A stretch of DNA of 64,000 bases from Pantoea cypripedii (GCF_011395035.1 NZ_CP024770.1:949618-1013617), one strand, 5' to 3'. Positions 54,095 to 63,760 are shown, numbered from the stretch's first letter. The notes: generated by a model from the sequence alone, not told the origin. Made by a program: numbers and translations.

Positions 54095-54616
54095 TTTTTA
54101 TCCTTATGAGTAATTTCACCTGCATTTTACTGTACCTGTCGAAGAGTTCCCCGGAAAATGAACCTAATCCCGCCCGAATTACGTTCACATCTTTTTCACG
54201 CATGGGCGTTGCCTCGGCCAGCGGGGGGATCCACTGCGCCATCACGGCAATAACTCGGGCTGTTTAATGCCAGCCAGTCATGACAGGTGGGACATGCAGA
54301 GGATATGGGTGCTGGTATTTAATTTACCAAATGCATGAAAAATGATTGTAGCCATTAGTAAAATGGCTTTGTAGTGTTATTGCCTGATATCAGTTATGAG
54401 TGATTTTAATTAATATCGCCACAACTCCGTCCATCGAACGCACAAATTATAGACGCACCCCGCATAATTACGTCCCGCCAGGAAAGGATTAAGCTCGGCT
54501 AAAACCGCATAAATCGATAAAAATGAGGCACATTCGGTCACGCATTCGATGGTAATATCCCGCGCGCAGTCTTTCGCATTAACAGAATAATATTGATTTT
54601 TTAAGGCAGACATAAC
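54095..54616. promoter_or_regulatory. Long upstream region of the OprD-family porin gene
   Basis: 522 AT-rich bases between pptA and the porin, presumably with the promoter and a long 5' leader. A minus-strand frame at 54410-54613 was judged noncoding. No operator was recognised. Confidence 0.45.
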
Positions 54617-55891
54617 GTGAAAAAGATCTTCAAACTTTCACTGGTAGCATCATTAATTGGTCTCTCGGGAATGGCCGCTGCAGCGCAGCAGGATTCAAAC
54701 GGTTTCCTCGACGATAGCCACCTGGATGTGTTGTTACGCAATGCGTACATCAACAGGAATTATAAAGACGACGGTATTCGCACTCGCCGCGAGTGGGGAC
54801 AAGGCATCATCGCCAATTTCTCCTCTGGATTCACTCAGGGACCGGTTGGATTTGGCGTCGATGGTCTGGCGCAGTATGCGGTTCGACTGGACGGTGGCCG
54901 TGGCCGTAGCGGCGCGGGCGGCATTGATTTCTTTGCTCAGGATAACGATGGCAAAGCAAAGTCAGATTTGGCTAAATTCGGTGCCACGGCGAAAATGCGT
55001 TTTTCCAACACCGTGCTCAGCTACGGTACGCAGCGTCCGGTTCTGCCGATCCTGACTGCCGATGATTCACGCCTGCTGGATGAAACCTATACGGGCTTCA
55101 TGATCAACTCGCAGGAAGTTGCCGGATTAAACGTTTCAGCCGGTTATTTCACCGATGAACAGCAGAAAAGTGACGACAGCCACAATACCGGCCTGAAGTC
55201 TCTGAGCTTTGCCGGTGCCAGTTATCAATTTACCGATCAGCTGAGCGGTGCGTTTTACGCCTCAAATGTTGAAGATGTGATCAATAAGCAATACCTGGGT
55301 CTGAATTATAAAGCACCGATTGCGGCTAATCAGTCATTTGGTCTGGATTTCAACGGTTATAACTCACGCCTGAGCCAGGAATATGCCAATCAGCTCGACA
55401 CCGGTCGCAGTAATACCATCTGGAGCCTGGCAGCCAGTTATACCTTCGATATCCATACCTTCAAAGTTGCTTATCAGCAAAGCAGCGGTAGCACCGGTTA
55501 CCATTATGGCGGCTATCGTAATCAGGGCGGCGTAGGCGATGGCGGCAGCACCATCTGGCTGGCGAACTCTTACTGGTCTGATTTTAACGGTGAAGACGAG
55601 CGTTCATGGCAGGTGGCTTACTCCATCGACCTGAGCGGCGTCGGTATCAATGGCCTGAGCTATGACGTTGCCTATGTCCGTGGTGACAATATCAAAACCT
55701 CAGCGACCGATAATGGTCATGAGCACGAATTCTTCAACCAGTTGCAGTACAAAGTACCGGATGGTGCCGCGAAGGACCTGAAAGTCAAACTGCGCTTCTC
55801 CTCACTGCGCGTCTCGTCTGATGCTTCTGACTATAATGTCGGCGGTAATGAAGTTCGCGTATTTGTCGAATATCCGTTCTCAATCCTTTAA
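54617..55891 (+). CDS. OprD-family outer-membrane porin
   Basis: GTG start at 54617 with AAGG upstream; 424 residues. Signal peptide MKKIFKLSLVASLIGLSGMAAAA, then NGFLDDSHLDVLLRNAYINRNYKDD, the OprD N-terminal signature, and alternating beta strands to a terminal aromatic-rich strand FVEYPFSIL. Relatives include Pseudomonas OprD/OpdA types and enterobacterial ChiP. Passive uptake of small acids, peptides or sugars; the substrate cannot be told. Terminator follows. Confidence 0.88.
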   Translation: MKKIFKLSLVASLIGLSGMAAAAQQDSNGFLDDSHLDVLLRNAYINRNYKDDGIRTRREWGQGIIANFSSGFTQGPVGFGVDGLAQYAVRLDGGRGRSGAGGIDFFAQDNDGKAKSDLAKFGATAKMRFSNTVLSYGTQRPVLPILTADDSRLLDETYTGFMINSQEVAGLNVSAGYFTDEQQKSDDSHNTGLKSLSFAGASYQFTDQLSGAFYASNVEDVINKQYLGLNYKAPIAANQSFGLDFNGYNSRLSQEYANQLDTGRSNTIWSLAASYTFDIHTFKVAYQQSSGSTGYHYGGYRNQGGVGDGGSTIWLANSYWSDFNGEDERSWQVAYSIDLSGVGINGLSYDVAYVRGDNIKTSATDNGHEHEFFNQLQYKVPDGAAKDLKVKLRFSSLRVSSDASDYNVGGNEVRVFVEYPFSIL

Positions 55892-55895
55892 TAAT

Positions 55896-55926
55896 AAAAA
55901 TGGCAGCTTATCGCTGCCATTTTTTA
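55896..55926 (+). terminator. Rho-independent terminator of the porin gene
   Basis: AAAATGGCAGC, 5-base loop, GCTGCCATTTTTT. Strong stem and T-tract five bases after the stop. Confidence 0.88.
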
Positions 55927-55964
55927 TTGCCGCCACCTCCACCAGACCAATAACCGCACGGATC

Positions 55965-56037
55965 CGTAGCGGCGCGATTTATCGCGCAGTGCTGTGTACG
56001 GTGCCGAAAAAAACCGCGTGATAAATCACGCCGCTAC
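55965..56037. repeat. REP-like palindromic pair (copy 3)
   Basis: CGTAGCGGCGCGATTTATCGCGC (55965-55987) and inverted CGCGTGATAAATCACGCCGCTAC (56015-56037), 27 bases apart. Same family as 42473-42534. Confidence 0.78.
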
Positions 56038-56128
56038 TTTCTGGTGCGATATTCCTGGGTGTTATCGCGCAATCCGTTGTTAAATAATCTGACGGGCTTG
56101 AAAAAATATAAAGCGGGAGAAAATAACC

Positions 56129-56485
56129 ATGATCCAATGTAAACGCGTCTATGACCCTGTCAGCGCTGACGATGGCTACCGGGTATTGGTCGACAGACTG
56201 TGGCCGCGCGGCATTAAAAAGACCGATCTTCACTATGACGAGTGGAGTAAAACGCTGGCCCCTTCAACGGCGCTGCGTAAAGCCTTCCACGCTGAAACCC
56301 TGGATTTCACCTCTTTCAGTGAAAGCTACCATCAGGAACTGGCGGCACATCAGGATGAAGGTCGCCAACTGGCAGGGCGGGGAAAACACGGCACCGTCAC
56401 CCTGTTGTATGCAGCGAAAAATACGCAGCACAACCATGCGGAAGTACTGGCACAGTGGCTGCGTTCGCTGGATGAATCGGGTTAG
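56129..56485 (+). CDS. yeaO: DUF488 family protein, YeaO-like
   Basis: 118 residues; AGCGGGAGAA precedes the start. DGYRVLVDRLWPRGIKK and WSKTLAPSTALRKAF are the DUF488/YeaO landmarks. TLLYAAKNTQHNHAEVL matches the C-terminal part. Function unknown in the family. Convergent with the UbiD gene by three bases. Confidence 0.88.
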   Translation: MIQCKRVYDPVSADDGYRVLVDRLWPRGIKKTDLHYDEWSKTLAPSTALRKAFHAETLDFTSFSESYHQELAAHQDEGRQLAGRGKHGTVTLLYAAKNTQHNHAEVLAQWLRSLDESG

Positions 56486-56488
56486 CGG

Positions 56489-58045
56489 TTATTGTTCATT
56501 TTTACCAAACAATTCAGGTGCCCACAGGCTCGCATCCACCGGTTTGAACTGGGCACGAATGAAGTGCTCCTTCAGATGGAACGGCACCGTGCAGTCAAAA
56601 ATGGTTTTGGTGGTGGTGCCCTTCGCCGTGACACGCGGATCATAAAAAGGCTGCTGTGTCGGGTCGAGCACATGCCCGGCAATACCAGGGACAAACAGGG
56701 TATCGAGATCGCCAACGTAGCGGGTCTGCAACGCCCATAACACATCGTCAGTATCGAAGATGTCGACATCCTCATCCACCAGAATGACATTCTTCAGCTC
56801 ACGATAAACTGCCAACGCAATCAGCGCCGCCTGGCGTGTCATGCCATCGTCACCGGCATTCTTCTTCTCCACCTGCAGCACTGCCAGAAACTTGCCGCCA
56901 CCGGCGCTGTGGGCATAGACATTTTTCACCAATCCCGGCAGCGCATCCTGGCACTCAATATGGATACTGGCTTCTGTGGGGATCCCCGCCAGGCTGACAT
57001 GTTCCTCACCCGGCCCCACCAGCGTTTGCAGGATAGGATGGGTACGGGTGGTAATCGCTTTAACCTTTATCACCGGCAGCGATGGATTAGCATCACCGGT
57101 ATAGCCGGGAAATTCCGGCATCGCTTTGCCGGTTTTGCTGTTCTGGTCTTCCGCCACACGCACGTCAGGCAGAATCTCCCCTTCAATCACAATCTCGGCA
57201 CGAGCAATCGCCCGCTGCTTAACGGTTAAACACTCCACCAGCTCAACGGGTCGTCCCCGTAAGCCGCCCGCAACGCATAACTCGTTGAAGCCGAATGGCG
57301 TAGTTGGCGCTTCGAATTCGGCACCAATATAGATCGCCGGATCCAGTCCCATATTAATGGAGACCGCCAGAGGTTTACCTGCGGCTTCGGCCTTCTGTCG
57401 GAAGGCATCAATATGGCGACCCGGCGCAAAGAAGATGGAAAGTTCATCTGCGCTCTGCACGCACAGGCGATGGATGGTGACATCAACGTTGTCGCGATCG
57501 TCAGGGTCACTCCCCAGCACCAGACCAAGGCAAAAATAGGGGCCTGCATCCTCAGTGGTGTTAGTGGGGGCTGGCAGGATTTTGCGCAGATCAAAACCTT
57601 CGTCTCCAGCGCGATACACCACTTCCTGGCAGGGCGCATTTTCCCGCTCTACCACTACCGGCGGCGTGACGTTTTTGCGGGCTTCCGCCATCTGGATACC
57701 CAGCTCACGTACCGGCGCACCCAGCAATGCGCTCACCCTTTCACGGCTCGCCATTAAGCCAACCAGCACACGGGCATCGGGAAAGCCTTTTATCTTGTTG
57801 AAAGTCATGGCCGGACCGATGCGCGTCGGGCGCATCACCGTCCCACCTGCACCGATATAACGGTAAACCCCCGCCAGTTCGGCTTTTGGGTCCACTTCGC
57901 GATCGGTTTCAATATAGTGGCCTGGCATGGTTTTCAGCAGCTCAATCGCTGAGCGCAGATCGTTAACAGGGGGCACTTTCCAGCCCTGCGGATGCGGTTC
58001 ACCGGGTTTAACAACGTGGTAAGTGGCAGGTTTTTTCTGTGGCAT
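56489..58045 (-). CDS. UbiD-family (prFMN-dependent) decarboxylase, hydroxybenzoate/gallate type
   Basis: 518 residues. VDVTIHRLCVQSADELSIFFAPGRHIDAF, with the E-R-E triad region around GRPVELVECLTVKQRAIARAEIVIEGE (Glu-Arg-Glu), and the C-terminal LVDEDVDIFDTDDVLWALQTR are UbiD hallmarks. Closest in pattern to gallate, protocatechuate or vanillate decarboxylases (LpdC/AroY/ShdC class) rather than core UbiD (no ubiquinone-type context). prFMN must come from a UbiX-type enzyme not in this window. Downstream of the SRPBCC gene by 12 bases. Confidence 0.85.
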   Translation of the reverse strand: MPQKKPATYHVVKPGEPHPQGWKVPPVNDLRSAIELLKTMPGHYIETDREVDPKAELAGVYRYIGAGGTVMRPTRIGPAMTFNKIKGFPDARVLVGLMASRERVSALLGAPVRELGIQMAEARKNVTPPVVVERENAPCQEVVYRAGDEGFDLRKILPAPTNTTEDAGPYFCLGLVLGSDPDDRDNVDVTIHRLCVQSADELSIFFAPGRHIDAFRQKAEAAGKPLAVSINMGLDPAIYIGAEFEAPTTPFGFNELCVAGGLRGRPVELVECLTVKQRAIARAEIVIEGEILPDVRVAEDQNSKTGKAMPEFPGYTGDANPSLPVIKVKAITTRTHPILQTLVGPGEEHVSLAGIPTEASIHIECQDALPGLVKNVYAHSAGGGKFLAVLQVEKKNAGDDGMTRQAALIALAVYRELKNVILVDEDVDIFDTDDVLWALQTRYVGDLDTLFVPGIAGHVLDPTQQPFYDPRVTAKGTTTKTIFDCTVPFHLKEHFIRAQFKPVDASLWAPELFGKNEQ

Positions 58046-58057
58046 GGCGACTTGTCC

Positions 58058-58459
58058 TCAGGCGCGTTCGGCGAAGGTTTTCAGATGAAAAAGCACTTCA
58101 CCCCAATAAGTGTTGCAGAACGGCAGATGTGGATCGTTCTCTGCCCACTCTCCGTGCGTCAATTCCACCAGCGTGCGGCCATCATCCAGATCGGAAAGGG
58201 TAAAGGTGAGGGTTTTTCCGGCGTGGCTATCGGTTTCTTCCTGTGACGTCTGCACGATCAGCGCATCCGTCTCCAGTTGATCGGTGCGCCAGCTAAAGCG
58301 GGTTTCAGGTTTGGGACGCAGCGTCAGTACCTTGCCTGGCGCAATCTCCCCCTCAACTTTCCCGGCATGCCATGCGGCCATGTGGTTGATGTCAGTTAGC
58401 GCGGCATATACCGTGTGGCGGCTGGCGGAAATTTTAATCGCGTGGTGAAGCGTGATCAT
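58058..58459 (-). CDS. SRPBCC/AHSA1-like protein
   Basis: Start at 58459 (MITLHHAIKI) with GGAGG upstream; 133 residues. A START/Bet v1-like fold: IKISASRHTVYAALTDINHMAAWHAGKVEGEI, WRTDQLETDALIV, VELTHGEW and the final helix. Such proteins bind hydrophobic ligands, for instance aromatics. First gene of the operon with the UbiD decarboxylase, so may handle its aromatic substrate. Confidence 0.8.
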   Translation of the reverse strand: MITLHHAIKISASRHTVYAALTDINHMAAWHAGKVEGEIAPGKVLTLRPKPETRFSWRTDQLETDALIVQTSQEETDSHAGKTLTFTLSDLDDGRTLVELTHGEWAENDPHLPFCNTYWGEVLFHLKTFAERA

Positions 58460-58573
58460 CGTGATCCTCCCCTGGGGGTAATGGGATGAATCAGAAGTAT
58501 AGAAACAGTTGCAGAACAACGTTGATCCGATTTAGACCGGTACCCGCCAGCCAGACACTGGCGGGTATAGACC

Positions 58574-59692
58574 TTATGGCTGGGTAGCCGCTGCCACGTC
58601 ATAGCGTGGATAATCGGTGTACCCCCTTGCCGCACCGCCAAACAGCGTGGACGGATCGCTCACGGTTGCCAGCGGCAGATCGCGGGCTATGCGTGCTGGC
58701 AGGTCCGGATTCGCAATAAACGGACGACCGAACGCCACCAGATCGACCCATCCGGCCTGCAGATACGTTTCGGCTTTCTCAACCGTGTAATTCCCGGCAA
58801 CGATCAGGCTGCCATTAAAGGCGGCACGCAGCGCTTTACGGAAGGAATCCGGGATGGTCGGCGCATCGTCCCAGTCGGCTTCAGCCAGATGGATAAAGGC
58901 AATGCCTTTTTCGCTGCACCATGCCGCCAGCGCGAGAATGGCATCCACTGCTTCAGGATCATCCATACCACGCTGGGTTATAAACGGAGCCAGACGAATC
59001 CCGGTGCGCTGCACACCAATGGCATCGCTGATCGCCGTCAGCAGCTCCTGAGCAAAGCGGATACGGTTGCGAAGCGGGCCACCATATTGATCGGTACGCT
59101 GATTTGAGGTGCGGCGCAAAAACTGATCAACCAGATAACCGTTGCCGCCATGCACTTCAATACCGTCGAATCCTGCCTGGATTGCATTGATCGCCGCCTG
59201 GCGATACTCATTGATCACCGTCTGAATATCCTGTTCCGTCATCTCACGTGGCACCGGGCAATCCACCATTTGTCCCTGCCCCTGCTCATCAACAATCCAG
59301 ACCTGCGCGGCAAACGGCATGGCTGACGGGGCCAGCGGCCGTCCATCAGGATGGAACGATGGATGCGACATTCGCCCTACATGCCACAGCTGGGAAAATA
59401 TTTTACCTCCGGCACGGTGCACCGCCGTGGTGACCCGATTCCAGCCCGCAATCTGTTCCGGCGAGTGCATCCCGGGCGTCCATGAATAGCCCTGGCCCTC
59501 GGGTGAAATCTGCGTGGCTTCGGTGATGATCAGCCCTGCCGAGGCACGCTGCTGATAATATTCAGCCATTAGCGCAGTGGGGATGTTGCCGGGCTGAGCT
59601 GAACGCGCGCGGGTCATGGGGGCCATAACGATACGATTTGCCAGCGTCATGCCGCCCAGCTGAGTTGGCTTCAGAAGCATTTTCTCTGCCAT
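58574..59692 (-). CDS. Alkene reductase, Old Yellow Enzyme family (NemA-like)
   Basis: 372 residues. LANRIVMAPMTRARS, GQLWHVGRMSHP, FDGIEVHGGNGYLVDQFLRRTSNQRTDQYGG and GRPFIANPDLPAR are the OYE motifs for FMN and substrate binding. NemA-type enzymes reduce activated C=C bonds, maleimides and nitro compounds with NADPH. The LysR gene is divergent from it. Confidence 0.9.
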   Translation of the reverse strand: MAEKMLLKPTQLGGMTLANRIVMAPMTRARSAQPGNIPTALMAEYYQQRASAGLIITEATQISPEGQGYSWTPGMHSPEQIAGWNRVTTAVHRAGGKIFSQLWHVGRMSHPSFHPDGRPLAPSAMPFAAQVWIVDEQGQGQMVDCPVPREMTEQDIQTVINEYRQAAINAIQAGFDGIEVHGGNGYLVDQFLRRTSNQRTDQYGGPLRNRIRFAQELLTAISDAIGVQRTGIRLAPFITQRGMDDPEAVDAILALAAWCSEKGIAFIHLAEADWDDAPTIPDSFRKALRAAFNGSLIVAGNYTVEKAETYLQAGWVDLVAFGRPFIANPDLPARIARDLPLATVSDPSTLFGGAARGYTDYPRYDVAAATQP

Positions 59693-59796
59693 TCCTCATT
59701 TTCCTCTGTCAGATAAAGTGGCTTGACACTAAACCGTTCCGGGTATTTTGATAATGGTGATGAAAACTGAATCTCTATTCGGAAAAACGGAACAAT

Positions 59797-60702
59797 ATGG
59801 GCAAGCTGGAAGACCTGACATTACTGGTGCAGGTGGTTGAAGCCGGTGGGCTGGCCGCCGCAGGGCGACGTATGAACCTGTCACCCGCCACCATGAGCGC
59901 ACGCCTGAAAGCGCTGGAAGAGCGTTATCAGACGCGCTTTTTCCACCGTTCCACCCGGGCAATCTCCCTGACCCGGGTGGGGGAAGAGTTTTATCAATCC
60001 GCGCTGCGGGTGCTGGAAGAGATGGAACAGGCCGAAGCAAAACTGGCACAACACGACGGTGTACTGAGCGGTACGCTGCGAATCTCAGCACCCTCGGATT
60101 TTGGTCGCCAGTATCTTTCCCCGGCATTGCTTGAATTTTCCCGCCTGCACCCGGAAGTCAGAAGCACGCTGCTGTTAAGCGAAGACGTTGAGGATTTAAT
60201 CGCGCAGCGGCTGGATATGAGTATCCGCTTTGGCAATCTTCCTGACAGCAACCTGGTGAAGCGCGAGATCAAACCGAACCATCGGGTGCTGGTCGCGTCG
60301 CCTGATTACCTGGCAAAACACGGTACGCCAGGCCATCCGCTGGAATTACCGCAGCATCGTTGTCTGGTGATGGAACAACGCGGCTCACTGCTGAATATCT
60401 GGCGCTTTGCCGTGGAAGATGAAATCAGGACGGTGGAAATCAGCCCTGCGATGATCAGTGATGACGGCGCGCTTATCCGCCAGTGGGTTTTGGGCGGTGC
60501 GGGTATCGCCAGCAAGTCGTGGTGGGACGTGAAGCGTGACGTGGAAAATGGCGATTTGGTGGTGTTATTTGGCGATCACTTTATCGGTTTCAGCCGTTAT
60601 GACAGCCGCCAGGTAGGATTGCAGTTTGTCTATCCACAGCGCAGATTCCAGCCACAACAGGTGGCGGCGTTCAGTGATTTTTTTATTGGCTGGCTGGATT
60701 AA
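59797..60702 (+). CDS. LysR-type regulator divergent from the NemA-like gene
   Basis: 301 residues. HTH GGLAAAGRRMNLSPATMSARLKALE and FFHRSTRAISLTRVGEEFYQ. The spacer to the OYE start is 104 bases, so it probably governs that gene. Close in type to the DmlR/AaeR-like group. Confidence 0.86.
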   Translation: MGKLEDLTLLVQVVEAGGLAAAGRRMNLSPATMSARLKALEERYQTRFFHRSTRAISLTRVGEEFYQSALRVLEEMEQAEAKLAQHDGVLSGTLRISAPSDFGRQYLSPALLEFSRLHPEVRSTLLLSEDVEDLIAQRLDMSIRFGNLPDSNLVKREIKPNHRVLVASPDYLAKHGTPGHPLELPQHRCLVMEQRGSLLNIWRFAVEDEIRTVEISPAMISDDGALIRQWVLGGAGIASKSWWDVKRDVENGDLVVLFGDHFIGFSRYDSRQVGLQFVYPQRRFQPQQVAAFSDFFIGWLD

Positions 60703-60751
60703 TCCACAGATATTTCTATTTATAATGTGGACGATTTGACACCTAAAACAA

Positions 60752-60775
60752 CAATCCCGCCAGAAGGCGGGATTG
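60752..60775. terminator. Hairpin after the LysR gene
   Basis: CAATCCCGCC, loop AGAA, GGCGGGATTG. On the plus strand the following sequence is GTCTGA with no T-run; the minus strand has TTGTTGTTTT. Confidence 0.45.
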
Positions 60776-60911
60776 TCTGAATGAGGTGGCCCTGTATAAC
60801 AGGGCCAGAACGAACCTGGTGTCATCACCGATACGGTGGTCGGGAGAGGACGTAAACACAGGGCTGCTTCAGGATAATAACAGTCTCATGGTAAAAATTA
60901 AAGGAATGACT

Positions 60912-61556
60912 ATGCAATGGAATGAACTGGAAAAATACTTTTCTGCTGCCCGGCTGGGTCGCTACTGCAACGCACGAGCAGGTGACCAGGTCAGGGCTGC
61001 ATCCGATTATGCCAGTAACCTGCTTCTGGCCGAGGCGATGTTGCCAGTGCTGAATACGGTTGAAATAGCCCTTCGTAATGGAGTCCACTCTCGTTTAACT
61101 TTCCTTTATAAACGGCCAGACTGGTGGGCTGAATGGGATGAAAATATCGCCTTTAAATGGCAGAACCGTGAAATTGCCTCAGCAATTGCCAAACTTAACA
61201 GGCGGCACGAACCACGAACGCCGGACAAAGTCATTGCCGAACTGACATTTGGTTTCTGGTGTTCACTTTTTAACGCACAGTTACAGGACCTTCTCTGGAA
61301 AGACTTACGCCTGGTCTTTGCCCGTTGCCCGAAGCCTTTACGGCAAAGACACAACGTCTCTGCGGCGCTTAACCAGATCCGGGATTTGCGCAACCGCATT
61401 TTCCATCATGAACCCTTGCTGTGGCTGCAACCCCCTCTGCCAGACCATCACTCTAATGGTCTTATGGTGATCAGCTGGATAGATCCCTGTCTGGCTCAAT
61501 GGCTCAAAGACCTTGACCGGCTACCTATGGTTTGGAACACATGGCAAGCTAGCTGA
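60912..61556 (+). CDS. Abi-like (HEPN-type) protein
   Basis: Start at 60912 (MQWNELEKYF) with AAAGGA at six bases; 214 residues. N-terminal LEKYFSAARLGRYCNARAGD and the C-terminal IRDLRNRIFHHEPL resemble the Abi_2 (AbiD/AbiF) phage-exclusion family. The R-N-R-I-F-H segment gives an R-x4-H HEPN ribonuclease motif. Such proteins are suspected to cleave RNA during phage infection. It stands alone with no visible antitoxin or partner. Confidence 0.7.
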   Translation: MQWNELEKYFSAARLGRYCNARAGDQVRAASDYASNLLLAEAMLPVLNTVEIALRNGVHSRLTFLYKRPDWWAEWDENIAFKWQNREIASAIAKLNRRHEPRTPDKVIAELTFGFWCSLFNAQLQDLLWKDLRLVFARCPKPLRQRHNVSAALNQIRDLRNRIFHHEPLLWLQPPLPDHHSNGLMVISWIDPCLAQWLKDLDRLPMVWNTWQAS

Positions 61557-61767
61557 GTGACGAAAATATCTTCTGTTTTGTGTTTAATCAGAATCCGCAT
61601 AATAATAACAACATGTCAAGTTAGTAATTTAACAAGATTTTAGTCACTTTTGCCCGATGTCACTTCCCATTTGTCCAGTCAATGAAAGACATTTTCGAAC
61701 ATGCCATACTATGACCATTCACTCATAGCTAACGACCCTGTTGTACTCGCCGGGGAGACACCGCTTT

Positions 61768-62673
61768 ATGAAACATCTGCCGCCAACCGCGACCTTACGC
61801 GCCTTTGAAGTCGCCACCCGGCATTCAACCTTCACCTCGGCCGCAGAAGAGTTGCATATCACGCAAAGCGCCGTCAGCCATCAATTGAAAAATCTCGAAG
61901 ACATCTGGGGATTACCGCTTTTTCAGCGTGGAAAAACATTAAGCCTGACGCCAGCCGGGGCGGCTCTTGCCCCGATTGTGCGTGAATTCTTTATGAATCT
62001 GGACGCCACCCTGGCCGATCTGCACGAGCAAAATGGCAGGTTCCGGCTGAGAGTGAATACCACTTATTCCTTTGCGCTGAAATGGCTGTTACCCCGCTTA
62101 CCCGATCTGACGAAACAACACCCGGAAATCCTGGTGACGCTGGAATCCAGCGATAAAGTGATCAATTTTTCCGGTTCGGACTCGGACGTGGCGATCCGTT
62201 TCGGTAACGGGAATTATCCCGCATTGCATGCAGAATTTATGTTTCGGGAACAAATCTTTCCGGTAGCCAGCCCGGCGTTGCTCAGCCGTTTTGGCACCCC
62301 GCAGGAACCCGCCGAATTATTACGTTATCCCCTGCTCACGCGTGACGGTGCTGATCTGGTGCCCAAATGGGAGAGCTGGTTTAAACAGGTTGGCGTCAGC
62401 ATTCCGGCACTGAAGGAAAACGTCCGGCTGGCTGATACCAATATGACGCTTGAAGCTGCACTGCTGGGCCAGGGCATCGCTCTGGCACGCAGTGGCCATG
62501 TGGAAAAAGAAATTGGCGATGGCAGCCTGATTCGGTTATTCGATACGCCCTTTCCTTCCCCCATCGCCTACTATTTTGTTTGCCCGAAAGGGCTGGAAAC
62601 GCAGCCGCATGTGGTGAGTTTCCGTAACTGGCTGCTGGCAGAATCGCGCAAGGCACAGGATCAGTACCTCTGA
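61768..62673 (+). CDS. LysR-type regulator, GcvA-like
   Basis: Start at 61768 (MKHLPPTATL) with GGGGAGA; 301 residues. LRAFEVATRHSTFTSAAEELHITQSAVSHQLKNLE is the GcvA-type N-terminus. Upstream of the ketopantoate-reductase-like gene (123 bases), same orientation. Confidence 0.86.
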   Translation: MKHLPPTATLRAFEVATRHSTFTSAAEELHITQSAVSHQLKNLEDIWGLPLFQRGKTLSLTPAGAALAPIVREFFMNLDATLADLHEQNGRFRLRVNTTYSFALKWLLPRLPDLTKQHPEILVTLESSDKVINFSGSDSDVAIRFGNGNYPALHAEFMFREQIFPVASPALLSRFGTPQEPAELLRYPLLTRDGADLVPKWESWFKQVGVSIPALKENVRLADTNMTLEAALLGQGIALARSGHVEKEIGDGSLIRLFDTPFPSPIAYYFVCPKGLETQPHVVSFRNWLLAESRKAQDQYL

Positions 62674-62796
62674 AGCATGAGTTTTTATTCATACCTGAAT
62701 GAGAAGACTTTGCTTTCATTCTGGCACTGAGCTGCATAGCATCAGCGCATACCTGATTATCTTGCTCAACCTATTCGCCAAATTGAGGAGTCCATC

Positions 62797-63687
62797 ATGT
62801 CAGAGAATGCAGGGGTTGCGCTTATCGGCCCAGGGGCCATCGGCACCACTATCGTCGCCGCCCTCCATGAAGTGGGGCGTACTCCGGTGGTATGTGGCCG
62901 TACCGCTCACCCACAACTGGAAGTACGCTTTGATGGCGGGCAAATTGTGGTGCCGGGACCGGTACTGACCGATCCGGCAGCGATCACGCATCCGTTCAGT
63001 GTGGTTTTCGTCGCAGTGAAGACAACACAGCTGGAGGCCACCACCCCGTGGCTGGCTGCGTTATGCAACGAGAAAACGGTGGTTTGCGTGTTGCAAAACG
63101 GTGTGGAGCAAAAAGCCATGCTGGCAGATGCCGTCGCGGGTGCCACCGTGTTGCCATCGGTGGTGTGGTTCCCGGCGCAGCGCGAACCCGACGCTTCGGT
63201 CTGGCTGCGAGCCAAACCACGCCTGACCTTACCTGATACGCCAGCAGCAAAGCTGGTGCAGCAAACCCTCGCAGGGACGCGCTGTGAAGTCACCCTCTCT
63301 GATGATTTCATCTCCGTTGCCTGGCGTAAATTGCTGCAAAACGCGGTCGCCGGGTTAATGGTGCTGTCAGGTCGTCGCGCCGGGATGTTCTCCCGCGCTG
63401 ATATCACCGATGTGGCCTTAGCCTATTTACGTGAATGCCTGTCGGTTGCCCGTGCCGAGGGGGCAACCCTGAGTGATGACGTTCCGCAAGAGATTGTCGA
63501 CGGCTTCCATCGTGCCCCGCCGGATTTGGGCACCTCGATCCTCGCCGATCGCCAGGCAGGACGCCCGCTGGAATGGGATATCCGTAACGGCGTGGTGTCA
63601 CGGCTTGGCCGAAAGCATGGCATTGCGACACCGATAAGCGACATTATCGTGCCACTGCTCGCCGCAGGCAGCGACGGACCGGGTTGA
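62797..63687 (+). CDS. Ketopantoate-reductase-like oxidoreductase (PanE/ApbA family)
   Basis: 296 residues. N-terminal Rossmann GVALIGPGAIGTTIVAAL (normally GxGxxG; here G-P-G-A-I-G), VFVAVKTTQLE, LQNGVEQ and the C-terminal helical domain with KLLQNAVAG. May reduce ketopantoate or another 2-oxo acid with NADPH. A secondary copy, since PanE is normally encoded elsewhere. Confidence 0.85.
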   Translation: MSENAGVALIGPGAIGTTIVAALHEVGRTPVVCGRTAHPQLEVRFDGGQIVVPGPVLTDPAAITHPFSVVFVAVKTTQLEATTPWLAALCNEKTVVCVLQNGVEQKAMLADAVAGATVLPSVVWFPAQREPDASVWLRAKPRLTLPDTPAAKLVQQTLAGTRCEVTLSDDFISVAWRKLLQNAVAGLMVLSGRRAGMFSRADITDVALAYLRECLSVARAEGATLSDDVPQEIVDGFHRAPPDLGTSILADRQAGRPLEWDIRNGVVSRLGRKHGIATPISDIIVPLLAAGSDGPG

Positions 63688-63705
63688 GTTTTTTGCTTAC
63701 ACACA

Positions 63706-63737
63706 CGGAAAAGGCCGCCTTGCGGCGACCTTTTCCG
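63706..63737. terminator. Bidirectional terminator
   Basis: CGGAAAAGGCCGCC/GGCGACCTTTTCCG. Between convergent panE-like and DUF1471 genes. Confidence 0.65.
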
Positions 63738-63760
63738 GCACTTCCCTGTACGACCATCCA

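Noticed and set aside
54410..54613. 67-codon minus-strand ORF upstream of the porin
   Set aside because: Starts against the porin start codon and lies in its probable leader; composition and lack of ribosome site do not support a gene.
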